Part shown: piece after piece, positions 35,123 to 45,951 of the stretch
How the letters are laid out: each line of letters begins with the position of its first letter
How positions within the stretch are numbered: the stretch's first letter is position 1
NCBI RefSeq assembly: GCF_025780085.1
Contig: NZ_JAOXHL010000001.1
Coordinates: forward strand, 62,001-126,000
Length of the DNA stretch: 64,000 nt
Direction of reading: 5' to 3'
From: Ureaplasma miroungigenitalium
Lineage (GTDB): Bacteria; Bacillota_I; Bacilli_A; Mycoplasmatales; Mycoplasmoidaceae
Made by a program: the position numbers and the translations under genes
Notes under the pieces: model-generated
What the model saw: only the letters and a program-made list of their open reading frames with translations
What the model was told of the DNA's origin: nothing
Databases searched by the model: none

Positions 35123-36229
35123 CTATTTACCTCGAATGATTAAATAAATAAAGTAGGGAACAACAATGGTTGTTGATAAGAAACCAACCGGCACATTGGT
35201 ATTTAAATTAGAAGAAATAAATAACGCCGAAGTCACTAGAATCGAACCAATTAAGAAGGCTCCAAACATTGTATATGTTGTTTTGTTACCAAACATTTGT
35301 TTAGCAACGTTAGAACCTAAGACTCCTAATAAAGCCACAAAGCCGACCATCACCGCTTCCGTCCCAGCTAAAATTGCTACTAATAGATAAATGATTAAAC
35401 GTAAACGTTCGACATTCACCCCAGCAGTCCGCGCTAAGTCTTCACTTGTTTCATATAAGTCAATTTTTCGACGTAAGAATCAAATAGGAATTAGGGTAAT
35501 TAAAATCATTACAGCTGATGGAATAATAATATTTCATTGAATATAATTGGAGTTAGGAATAATTCCATAGGTATATTTTTGAATAACTTTAATTGTTGTA
35601 TCTAAAGTTCCAGCTTCTTTGAACATGTTTGATAAACTATTGACATTGCTACCGTTAGCATTCGGGTTAGCAAGAACGACAGAAATAGCTTCGAATAAAA
35701 AGGAAAGAGCAATACCCACGATGATGAATTTTTCTGAACTTAACCCACCAAAACGAGATAAGACATAAATAATCGTACTCCCTACAATTGATGCTAAAAA
35801 AGCAATTAGTGGGAGGATTTGCATTTCTCATCCATTAGATTGGATTTTCGATTTTACTGAAAGCAAATAAAAGGACATAATAATAATATTTAAACTTCCA
35901 ATTCCTAATAAGGAAATGTCCGCTAAATTGTTGCGGGTGGCTTTTTGCAATAACAAGCCCGCTACTGCTAGTGCTCCGCCCGAGAAAACTGCCATAATAG
36001 CTTTTTTAGAACGGATTTCATAAAGGTGTGCGTTAATAAAGAAGTTCGTTTGGTGATTGTCGTGATACAAAAATAAAACTAGAAAAATAATGACCCCCAA
36101 AATAACAGCTAAGCTAATCATTTTGATTAAAGCTGTCTGTTTGTGATCAATTTTTTTCACTAAAGCAAAAAAGCGCTGTTTTAACGGTTTTTTGTTTTTG
36201 TTGTTTTGTTGAATATCTTCATTATGCAT
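35123..36229 (-). CDS. FecCD-family ABC permease (copy 2, diverged)
   Basis: 368 residues. N-terminal cytoplasmic tail (MHNEDIQQNNKNKKPLKQ), then about nine membrane segments. FecCD landmarks are present but altered: KATRNNLADISLLGIGS in place of TRNPLADPSTLG, a coupling region TSEDLARTAGVNVERL, and VALLGVLGSNVAKQMFG in place of FVGLFTPHIVRK. The diverged sequence suggests it is the obligate partner in a heterodimer with copy 1 or copy 3. It sits between the ATPase and a HxH lipoprotein gene with gaps of only 2 and 5 bases. Confidence 0.9.
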
Positions 36230-36234
36230 ATTTT

Positions 36235-37077
36235 TTAATCTACTACCTTAATATAAATCGGGGTTCTAAATTGAATTGTTAATTCTGCACCAATGATGTT
36301 GTTTCCATGGGTGTGAACAAATGATAAGCCAGTAATGCGAATGGCACTAGAGTCTAATTGATTTTGTTTAGCTTCTGCTAGTTTTGATTGTAAATAGTCC
36401 ACATCAAAAGGGATGTCGACTTGCACATAGCGTCAGTCATCATCGAAATTTGTAGGTTTCTTGATGAAGGCTGATGATGATCCAATACCATCGACACGAA
36501 CAATAAAATCATCAAAAATTAAATTTCCTAAATTATTGTGATTAGCATAATAAATTCGAACACCTTTTAAAATGCCACCTTCACTAATCTTAACAACAGG
36601 GTTATTAGGAACTTGAATGTAAGGATTTTTTTCATCTCAATCTTCGTCATACCATTGGTTTTCTCATAATACAAGTTCGATTGGTTGAATAATATGCGGA
36701 TGAACATGTACGTTGCCATTCGCATCGCCTACCGCTAGATAATAACCGAAAAACATTAATTCGTTATCATCATCTAATTTCAATATTTTACCATTTAATT
36801 GTTGGTTTCCCACAATCTTTTGTGTTTGGTTGGAATTAGCAAATTCCTTAGGGACTGGTAATGGTTGTTTGGCATCATAAATAATACCGTGAGCAAAATC
36901 TTCTGCTTGCTTAGCATTTGGTTTTTCTTCTACAAATCCACCAGTTTTATTTGTAGTTTTTCCTGGTTTTTTGGGCGCCTTTTTAGTACAGCTAGTTAGC
37001 ATGCTAACCATGCCAACTGCAGTAAGTGATAAACCGATCATGCTATATGTTAATCATTTTTTAGTTTTTATTTTCAT
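36235..37077 (-). CDS. HxH-motif lipoprotein inside the metal uptake operon
   Basis: 280 residues. MKIKTKKWLTYSMIGLSL signal and lipobox ending LTSC (Cys about 30). The mature part begins with a Lys/Pro/Thr-rich linker. Two histidine clusters: H124, H126, H128 (NVHVHPH) and H255, H257 (SFVHTHGNN). The C-terminal half is homologous to the 319-residue lipoprotein (DGIGSSS, IRITGLSF, LTIQFRTPIYI). AAAGGG is shared with the end of the preceding gene. Its place inside a FecCD operon, between the binding protein and a permease, indicates a role in capture or hand-over of the metal or chelate at the surface. No named family recognised. Confidence 0.82.
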
Positions 37078-37080
37078 ATC

Positions 37081-39210
37081 TTAACCCTTTCTAGTATTGG
37101 TTGTTGGCATAATGTATTGATCTCAATAACTACCTCAATGCATCGCTTGCTTATATTGGTTGTGTAATTGAGTTTGTTGTGCTTGTGACATGGTTTTAAT
37201 TTGTCCTTGCACTTCATCAGTATTTCATAACATATCTAGAACAGCGTCCAGAATTTGATTATAACCAATCGGGGAACGAATTCCTTCGGTTCAAAGCGTA
37301 TAATCTTGTAAAAATACGTGATTTGATAAAACTTCTGGGTCAATTACCGTTTTTTTCTGGATATGTGATTTTAAAAGTAGGTTGACTTGAACATTTTCGC
37401 TGGGATTACTAAACACTTGGGCTTTATTTTTTGTTAAATTAAAAATGTAATCAAAATTTCCTTTAAATTTAGCAAAGTTGGTTTCTGTTAAACCTCCATC
37501 CCCTAAATTCCATCATCATCCATGGGCATCCATATTTAATATTGAATTAGTTAGTTTAGGTTTAATCCGTTTTAGTTCATACTCTTCGTTGTCTTCATTC
37601 ACACAGTGTGTTGTACCATCATCATGCTTATGACAACCTTCGGGTACCTTATTGTCCACAGGATCTAATAAAGCGCGGTAGTCATAGCCAATTAAACGGG
37701 GTTTAGGACCTCTAAAACCTAAATCGTAATATAAGAAACCATACTTAGAAATCGATTGTAAAGTATTTGTCCCATTACGTTCAAAAGTGGTCAGCAGCCC
37801 TAACACCTTTGATCGGCGGTTATCGAAATTATATTTTTGAGGATCATAATTAGGATCTACTAAACCTAATTTTTGAAACAATAAACGCATCGAACGTAAT
37901 CGCTCGTACAAATTACCCGCTATTAAATTAGCGTTGCTTAAGGCGTTTTCTAACGCACTTTTTTGTTCAGGATTGTCTTTAAACAAAGCTTGACCTTGTT
38001 TTGTCTGTATAAAACTTGTTGCAGCGTATGCAATTTTATATAAATACAACATACTCTCGCGCATTGATCCTAAATAAATTTGTGAACTATCGTTGAGTTT
38101 TAAATTTTGCTCATAAACCGGGTGATGGTGTAATACTGAAGAAGTATTTGAAGGTTGATCATCAAAAGTACAAAGTGGCAAGTCTTTAGTGAAATTATCA
38201 TAATCACACATCTGTGGATGGTAATTAATATTATTGATGCCCGCTTTTTTATCTTTTTCAGTTAATAAAATCTCGTTAAAAAAATGGTAAATTTTAGAAT
38301 TTAAACTTGATGATTCACGCCAATTATATTCGGGATAAAATAAGGGGATTTCGTTTTGATGATTAATTAATTTTTGTGTTTGCGTATCATATTCCACACC
38401 TAAAACAAATTTGGCAAAGTTCGATGTTCAAAAATTAAATGGTGTTTGTTGGTTGTTGTTTGTAATAGTTAAATTTTGCTTATTATGGAAATAATATTGG
38501 TTAATATCATTAGCATACCGGCTAAAATTGTGTAATTGATATAGTTTATTAATACTTGGATCCTCGTAGGTTAAACCTTGTTTTAATTTTTTAATTAAAG
38601 GATCAGCAGCCTTATCAGCGTCATGTAAAGCAGCAATTAACTCAAAGGGTAAACTTAAGAATAAATCTCGTGATGTTTTATAATCAACACCGGTTACAAA
38701 CGAATCATTTTTAATCGGTCCACCCTTAATATCTAAAACAGCACCACCAATAACATTATTCGTATCTTCTAATAAATATTGATCATATAAAATAAAATTA
38801 CCTTTATTAAAAAACCAAAATTCTTCGTTCCGGTTTTCATTATCATTATTACCACTTAATGAGAATCAAGAAGGGGCAAAAACCTTAATTCGTTTTTCTA
38901 AACTAGCCAATTTATTTGTTAAACCATTTTTAAATGGCTCGTCCTGATAAATGAATGATTGAAAGGTGTGTGGTTTTAAGGCGTTAATATATGGATATGG
39001 TTCGTGTTTATCTCAAAAAACTTGTGTTGGATAGTAATCTGGAACAATACCTAAGGCTAATAAATTATCTGCTTGGGATACATATGTGGGAAATATTCTA
39101 TAGACTGTACCAACTTTGGGTTTACAAGCAAAAGCACAAGCACTTAAACTAACCCCTAAAGCACATAAACTAATTATTCCAAAGACTTTTTTTATTATTT
39201 TTTTCTTCAT
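37081..39210 (-). CDS. Large substrate-binding lipoprotein of the FecCD transporter
   Basis: 709 residues. Signal MKKKIIKKVFGIISLCAL with lipobox region SLSACAFAC. The mature N terminus reads RIFPTYVSQADNLLALGIVP, which matches the start of class III (BtuF/FecB-type) binding proteins, followed by LKPHTFQSFIYQ where family members have a kPDlVi block. The protein is about twice the usual length, with large insertions. Two possible metal sites stand out: HHH at 361-363 and CHKHDDGTTHC at 526-536. It starts 2 bases after copy 3 permease stop and stops 3 bases before the 280-residue lipoprotein. The binding-protein role is inferred from motif plus operon; the ligand is unknown. Confidence 0.75.
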
Positions 39211-39212
39211 AA

Positions 39213-40364
39213 CTATAAATTCTTTCTATGCATTCATCCAACTCAAGCCAGTGTTGGTGCACCAATAAATTGCATTCAAATAGATGAATTAATTGATGGA
39301 ACTTCACGTGCTAGAATTAACCCTAGAGAAGTTAATGTAGCACCTAAAACAGCCGATAACGGGATTAGGACTCGGAAATCGCGGACACCAAAAACTTTAC
39401 GAATAATATGTGGGGTAAATAAACCCACAAACGCCACATTCCCTGCTAATAAAATCGAGGGAGTAATTAATAAGATGGCAGCTAGAATAGCTAATAGCTT
39501 AATGTAAATAATGGCCGAACCTAAATTCTTAGCTTTTTCATCTCCTAGTTCTAACAGACTTAATTTGTGAGCAATTAACATACTCATAATTAATCCAATC
39601 CCGATGAGAATAGCTGATATTCATAAAGTTTTTCAATCAGCAAAACCTGTGGCTTTTAAAATGTTTTCGGGTCCACCTAAAACATAGAAAATATTTGCAC
39701 TAGCCGCACTTTCATCACTCGAACGTAGAAAGTAAGTAATTGTATTAAAGAACACTCCAACTGCTAAACCAGCTAAAGTCATCTGGATATATGATTTTCT
39801 TTGTTTAGAGAAAAAGGTTAAAATTATCAGCATCATGGCAGCAATAGCTCCACCGATAAAAGCGAAACCAAAACGGAAAGAATATAAACGAAAATTAAAC
39901 GAAATGGCGAGTACCACCATGAAAACAGTTGCCTGTACTATTCCTAAGGTTGATGGGTCAGCCAAGGGATTTTTAGTTAATGATTGGGTAATAGATCCAG
40001 CTACAGATAAACCAAAGCCAACTAAAATAATCGCTAAAGAAGACCACACCGTATTTTGCAAATTCCCATTAGAATTAAATTTGTCACGAACTAGGAATTC
40101 TAAACTAAACACTTTGTGCATAATTTCATGAAAACTCATATTAATCGACGTTGGCGTTCCGTGTGAGGCAAAGTCAATTGTTGTGGCATAAGTAAGATTT
40201 CAAATAAAAATTCAAAAAACAGCTAACGATAAAACTAAATAGCAAATAATTAGAGCGGCAATCTTGCGTTTACTCATTAAATTTATATGTCTTAATAAGG
40301 CTAATTGAAACGTATATTGTTTTTTGCTTATTTTTTTGGTTTGTTTTTTAAAAATAAAACTCAT
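39213..40364 (-). CDS. FecCD/BtuC-family metal-chelate ABC permease (copy 3), first operon gene
   Basis: 383 residues, same length as copy 1 and sharing nearly all its motifs: TKNPLADPSTLGIVQATVF, LGDEKAKNLG, AGNVAFVGLFTPHIIRKVFG, REVPSINSS and IGAPTLAWVGW. About ten membrane segments. AAAGGAAG lies 3 bases before ATG 40364. It is the first gene of the operon, and its stop is 2 bases before the binding-protein ATG. Duplication with copy 1 is evident at protein level, while the bases have diverged. Confidence 0.93.
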
Positions 40365-40392
40365 TATCTTCCTTTATGCTTTTCTTTGATTA

Positions 40393-40455
40393 ATTATCTT
40401 TTTATTTTCGTATTTTCAATCCTACTCCGCACAAAAATCCCCCTGATTGTTCCGT
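40393..40455 (-). promoter_or_regulatory. Candidate promoter and GC-rich leader element of the FecCD operon
   Basis: On the minus strand TTGAAA (40414-40419) with GATAAT (40393-40398, spacer 15) or TAATTA (spacer 17) precedes the first permease ATG. Directly upstream is an unusually GC-rich block, CAGGGGGATTTTTGTGCGGA, out of keeping with the surrounding AT-rich DNA and possibly a regulator site. Confidence 0.35.
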
Positions 40456-40485
40456 TTTTTTATTTTTTTCATAATAATTGGAACA

Positions 40486-40515
40486 AAAAAATAGTGTTCT
40501 TAGACACTATTTTTG
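40486..40515. terminator. Terminator downstream of the helicase gene
   Basis: Stem AAAAATAGTGT/ACACTATTTTT with loop TCTTAG. A tracts on the plus strand side give a U tail on the minus transcript, which ends the helicase gene whose stop is at 40538. Confidence 0.8.
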
Positions 40516-40537
40516 TATTTTTCCATCTTTTATTAAC

Positions 40538-43500
40538 TTAAATATCAGTTGTTAGAGAGTCGTATTTTTGCTTAATTTGTACGTAAACACCCTCTAAATC
40601 TGCTATTAATTCAAAAATACTAAATGCTAGAATGTTATATTTTCTATCCACTAAGAATTGGTATTTATCATAAAGAGTTTCAAAATTCTCTTTTTCAATT
40701 AGCGTATTAGTCATAGCATAATCAACCATTAAATCAAATTGTCTTGTTGTTTGGTTATAAATGGCAAAACTTATATGTGATCCTAAAATTTCATATTGGT
40801 ACATAATAATCTGATCTTCACTGATTAAAGTTTTTAAGAAAGTAAACATCTGTTGATCAAAGAGATTATCAAAAGTATATTCTGGTTGAACTTGAATCTC
40901 AGTTCAACTATTCGCTCGTTCATTTTGTTCATCACAGAAATGCAAGAAATGATAAAAGACCATAAAGTTTTCATTGCTTTTATTAAGAGTTAATTCACTA
41001 GCCATAAATGATTTAACAACTAACATCTTCACTCTAGCTCTTGTAATAGCTACATTTAATCGATTCATACCATTAGCTTTAATAATTGGTCCAAACTGAT
41101 TACGAAGAGCACCACCTTCATCTTTGGCATAAGTTACGCCTAAAATCACTAAATCAGCTTCGTTCCCTTGAACATTTTCTAAATTAACCACTTGAATTTC
41201 ATCATCTAATAATTTTTGATAAATATCATGACTAAAGTAATTAGTAGCAATCAAATTTTCAATTAGTTCACTTTGCTTTAAATTAAAAGTAATAACTAAA
41301 ATACTTAGGTATTGTTCGTGATGTGCAATTAAAAGTTCAATAATTTTTTGTGCTTCAATTACGTTTGTATTTTCACGATAAACACCATCTAAGGTATTGA
41401 TAACTTCTACCCCTGCATACAATTCATGGTTGTATGAAGCAAACACTAATTCATCCTCATATAAGTGATGAGCACTAAAAGCAATTAAGTCAGCACATTG
41501 TGAACGGTAGTGGTTTTTTAACCAATAAGTTGTTCATAAAGCACTTTTAGTTCTATCTAACAAACTTTCGGCCACATCGACATCATCAATTGCATAGTCC
41601 GCATTATCTTCATTCCGCGAAGAGAAGAAATTAGTTGGTTTTAATTGTTTATCATCCCCTGCTACAATTTTGATTTTTGTTCGGTGTAATACCGGATATG
41701 CATTTTCTAAAAACATTTGACTGGCTTCGTCAAAGATACCATAATCAAACAAATCTTTTTGTAAAGGGAAAATATCACAAACATCATTTGGCTTGGCGAT
41801 TCAAACAGGGAACAATTTAATTAAAAAGGGATAATATTCTTTAATAAATGTAGCGATATCTGGTTGTCGCGATAATTTAGCTACACTCAACATATTTTTC
41901 AGTTGTTCTTTACTTTCGTTGGGCAGCTGTTTAATTCAGTTATTTAAATAATCTCAATAAGCTCCATGAATTTGTTGGTCTAAGTGCGCACAGAATTCAT
42001 TTAAATCTTTTTTATATTGGCCAAATCAATCATTGATTCGCAATGTTAATAAACCTGCATAATCGTTCAATTGTTCGAAATAAAATTGCTGTAGTTCATA
42101 AAGCTGAGTACATTTTTGAGCATCAAAATTAATTTGTTTTAAGAAGTCAAAAACAGGCTCTTGTAAATTTTCTAGGGGTACATGATTTAATTCATCTAAA
42201 ATCGGTGTTTGGATATCCAGATACACTTGTCATAATCATAGATCATAACTAGTTATATTATCAGCTAGTGATAATTCATAGAAAATAGTTAAGATCGCTT
42301 CATCGTGAGTGATTAATCATTGATTTTCATTAATTAAATTAAAAGTCTCTCATGTAGTTTGTAAAACATCAGGGTGATTAGTTGTACGATAGAACAAAAA
42401 GTTTTTTGGACCTATCGATTTATTCACTAAAAAATAATCTAAAATTTTTAGCTGATTTTGTTTATTTTTTTGTTTTTCTATATGTGGTTTAAGGGCCACA
42501 AAGTGTTCTTGATAAAATGCTAACTGTTTTAATAGTGCAGCGATGTCGGCAGGTTGCAATAAATCTATTAATTGTTTAAACACGCGCAAATATTCTTCGA
42601 ATAATGTGTAGTTTGTCATATTTTGAAAATACGCTTGGTTTGTTTCATCATTAATGAACGATTGCATGCGTTCATATTGATAACTTGCATCTTGTTGTTG
42701 TGCTCGTTTTAATCATTCTGGATGTTGTTTTGTTAGTGTTATTCAACGTTTTTGTTTATTAATCAATTCAGATAAACTACATCAACCTGACTCAAGTTGA
42801 CGACGTTGTTTTCATTCATTTAAAATAATGTATGAATCAAAATAACTTTCAAATGCTATTTTACTTTCTACATATTGTTTTAAAACAGCATAAACCTGTT
42901 CGTTTTTGATTAATTCTTGCTCAATGGTGTTTAGATTCAATCATTTTGTTTTAAATCTATCAAAACCATTTGTATATAAGTTTTTTACTAAGCGGTTCAA
43001 ATTTTGCATCAATAAATTTGTTTTGATAATTTTACGAGCTTCCATTGATGAATAAATTTGGGGTGTATTGTTTTTATTTGTACTAGCGTCATTAATCAAT
43101 CAAAAACGCCCAAAACTAGATAATAAATCATTAATCTTACGATAAAAGAATAATTTGTTTTCATCAGTATCAATATATAAAGTAAAGTTGTTTAGCTTAT
43201 AAAGTCGATCAATTAAAACATCCAGGGCCGCTTTTTTCTCAGAAACAACTAAAACATTATTTTGTTGTAAAACAACATTCGCAATAATGTTGGAAATAAC
43301 TTGTGATTTCCCTGTACCAGGTGGACCATAAATTAATGTATTTTTAACTAACGCTGAATAAATCGCATATGATTGGTACAGATTTAATGGTTTTTTTAAT
43401 TGAGCTAGTGGTTTAGGGTCTTGGGCACGAATTAAATGATAATCATCAGCAATTACTTCCTGACAATCGTCATAGTTTTCAGCGAACACATCTACTTGGT

Positions 43501-44347
43501 CATTGATTAATTTTTCCAAATCTTTTTTAATTGCGTTTCCGTGCGGTTGAAAAACCCCGATCACATAAGCATTGTAGATGAAATATTGTTCAAACTTTTC
43601 CTTAATTTCTGTACTTGATAAATTCAGGAAACGATTTTGAGAATTATATGAGGTGATGTAATTTTGGTTCGTTAATTTCTTTACATCATCCAGCATATTA
43701 GCTTGTTCTTTAAAGTCAACAAAAGAGTTGTTGTAATCTTTTTTTAAAAATAACAATAGCTTTTGATTGACAGTGTACATATCTTTCTTATGTTCTAAGA
43801 AAAGTTTGTTAGCGCGTTTAACTAAATTAACGGGCAACAAATTAATTGGGGCATTAATAGCGTTCGGTTTAATTGTATTACCAATAATATAGTCATAAGC
43901 AATATATAATGGTCATATGCCGGTTTGCTTATAAATAATTTGAGCTTGATGGTTAATTGCATCTAACTTGCTAATTATGCCATCGACTTTTTTAATTATG
44001 TATTCGATCATACTAGCTTGCTGTTCATCGAAATCATCGTATAAAGCATTAATCTTTGCCTTGGTTGCCACATCTGCTAATAGCAGTTGGTATTTTTTTA
44101 AAACATTATTAAATTCTGTTACATTAAAAGTTTCTGATAACTCTTTTTTTAACACCTGAGTATCAATAAAAATCTTATATTCTAACTCGCTTATTTCATT
44201 GTTAATGAAGGCCTTAATATCTTCTAGTTGAAAAAATGTTAAAAGATCAGCATGACTTTTATCAATTTTCGTTCTAATACATTGATCTCGACTATCTGTA
44301 GATAAGAGATTAAATAATTTATTTTGTAAAGCTTGGTTATTGTTCAT
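40538..44347 (-). CDS. UPF1-like superfamily 1 DNA/RNA helicase (AAA_11/AAA_12 type)
   Basis: 1269 residues in one frame across many TGA codons. Motif I is GPPGTGKS (341-348), motif II DEAS (873-876, in DYGIFDEASQMF), a motif V-like VNLENVQGNEADLVI, and motif VI VAITRAR (1099-1105). About 500 residues separate motifs I and II, filled with coiled-coil-rich, Gln/Leu-rich sequence, which is typical of the very large mycoplasma helicases related to DUF4011 proteins. The N-terminal 300 residues are also helical. It probably remodels nucleic acid using ATP; whether DNA or RNA is the substrate is not visible. Only a weak ribosome site (AGAAAG) precedes ATG 44347. Confidence 0.9.
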
Positions 44348-44804
44348 AAGATTCTAACTTTCTATAACTTTTAGGTAAATAAAAAAACAGACAAATATTG
44401 CCTGTTTAATTTTAGGATAATAAACAACAGAAACAAGTTTATCATCCTATGTTGATAGGATTAATTTTGCAATATTTAAGTTTCGTTTGATAAATGATAG
44501 TCATATTAAAATGATTTTAATAATATCGCGGTTCAATCCTTAATAATTAAAGCCAATTATATAAGTATTGTAGTATTTAATCACCCATTACTAATAATAA
44601 TTTTTACAGTGGCATTAAAATTTATTATTAGCAACTTTATAACTTATAAATAATCCTTTTTTCACAAATTTGCATACACATGATCGACATATATATTTTT
44701 ATTTTGTGTTTAAAAGCAACAAAATATTTTTTTATAAGTAAATCAAAATTCAGCAAAAAAGTAATTGCAGTCATATTTAAAAGATCATGATTTTATTATT
44801 ACAA
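44348..44804 (-). other. Gene-free, strongly structured interval (candidate non-coding RNA)
   Basis: No credible coding frame on either strand over 457 bases, yet it holds several strong dyads. On the minus strand, in order: 15-base arms at 44631-44617 and 44605-44591 (two mismatches); ATCCTAT-caac-ATAGGAT (44461-44444); GGATGATAAAC / GTTTATTATCC (44447-44415), which shares four bases with the previous stem; and a terminator-like stem with U run (44407-44381). This is the shape of a terminated transcript, or an rsmH 3' region with attenuator-like alternatives. No match to tmRNA, RNase P or SRP RNA signature sequences was visible. Confidence 0.35.
44381..44407 (-). terminator. Terminator at the end of the structured interval
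   Basis: Stem AAACAGxCAA/TTGxCTGTTT on the minus strand followed by seven U residues; about 400 bases downstream of the rsmH stop. Confidence 0.7.
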
Positions 44805-45731
44805 TTAAAAATTTCTAACTAACGCTCTTAACGTTGAAGAACGCGAGCGATAGTTTTCGTTTATTTCTTCTATATCTGGTTTTTGTTTATTAATTTTTAA
44901 ACTGTACTTGGCTAATGTTTCCTTTAACGGAATTTCATTAGGTACTTTTTGGTCAAGATATTGTTTAAATATCTTTTTAACAATTTTATCTTCTAACGAA
45001 TGAAAACTAATACAACTAATTGTTCCTTGTATCGCAAGCAAACTAATCGCGTCGTGCAATGCGATTTCTAAAACCTGAAATTCATCATTGACAGCAATTC
45101 GCAAAGCTTGGAAATACAAACGAGCAAAGTGTTTTTTAGCATAAAGCATTTTTTTAGGAACAGAATCCCTAATAATTGCTACTAATTCTAAGGTCGTTTC
45201 AATTGGTTTAGTTGTACGGTATTTTATGATTGCTTGAACAACTTTTTCGGGTTGTGCAATTTCGCCATAAGTTTTAAAAATTTTATTTAACACGATTGGG
45301 TTAGATGTGTTAACAATTTCATATGCTGTTAATAATTGTTTTTGATCCATGCGCATATCTAAATACGCATCATGTGTATAACTGAAACCACGCGATTTAT
45401 CATCCAATTGCGGGCTTGATACACCAAGATCGAAAATAAATCCATCAACCGCCTGAATCCCTAAGTTTTCTAAGGTTGATTTTAAATTTTTAAAATTGGT
45501 TTTACAAATTTTAACATTTGGTTTGTCAGCAAAAATCTTCTGAGCATAAGCGATTGCTTGTTCATCTTGATCAATGCAGATTAATAAACCATCCTGATTT
45601 AATTGTTCATAAATCAGTCGTGAATGACCTCCACGGCCAAAAGTGCAATCAACATAAACACCATTTGGTTTAATGTTTAGAACATCAATACTAGGTTTTA
45701 ATAAGACACTAATATGATCATTGTAAATCAT
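44805..45731 (-). CDS. rsmH: 16S rRNA m4C1402 methyltransferase RsmH (MraW)
   Basis: 308 residues from ATG 45731 (MIYNDHISVLLKPSID), preceded by AAGAAG; a TTG 21 bases earlier is less likely because family members begin just before the HxxVLL block. It methylates N4 of C1402 in the ribosomal P site using S-adenosylmethionine. Family blocks: VDCTFGRGGHS (SAM site), FDLGVSSPQLD, SRGFSY, LDMRMD, KTYGE, ISFHSLEDKIVK and the end YRSRSSTLRAL. mraZ, usually just upstream, is absent. A ~200-base leader separates the gene from the nearest promoter-like sequence. Confidence 0.96.
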   Translation of the reverse strand: MIYNDHISVLLKPSIDVLNIKPNGVYVDCTFGRGGHSRLIYEQLNQDGLLICIDQDEQAIAYAQKIFADKPNVKICKTNFKNLKSTLENLGIQAVDGFIFDLGVSSPQLDDKSRGFSYTHDAYLDMRMDQKQLLTAYEIVNTSNPIVLNKIFKTYGEIAQPEKVVQAIIKYRTTKPIETTLELVAIIRDSVPKKMLYAKKHFARLYFQALRIAVNDEFQVLEIALHDAISLLAIQGTISCISFHSLEDKIVKKIFKQYLDQKVPNEIPLKETLAKYSLKINKQKPDIEEINENYRSRSSTLRALVRNF

Positions 45732-45939
45732 AACACTTCTTTTCTTCGCCAATTATTGACCATAATCCCATGATATTTTAATTTAATTGTTTCTTGAAAG
45801 ACATAAACAACCTAAGGTGATTAAATCATCCTCCAAGGCCAAGCTAAACTTTACAAAATGTAAGTTGATCTAAGTTTTTTAACAATCTTGATCTAACTAA
45901 TCAAATACGTTATAAAAACATAGAACTTGGCTAATTATA
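45732..45939 (-). promoter_or_regulatory. Promoter and long leader of rsmH
   Basis: On the minus strand TATAAT lies at 45939-45934. The leader then carries two direct copies of TTAGATCAA (45896-45888 and 45873-45865), a small hairpin AACTT-ACATTTTGT-AAAGTT, and the palindrome TGATTTAATCA inside GGATGATTTAATCACC. There is no coding frame. The arrangement suggests regulated leader RNA or protein-binding sites. Confidence 0.4.
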
Positions 45940-45951
45940 TTTTATGCTTTA

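Noticed and set aside
40538-44347. Apparent string of broken helicase fragments (pseudogene)
   Set aside because: All pieces are in one frame and are separated only by TGA, which is tryptophan in this organism; motifs I, II and VI are intact and in order.
44348-44804. tmRNA, RNase P RNA or SRP RNA
   Set aside because: None of their conserved sequence signatures could be found on either strand; only generic hairpins are present.
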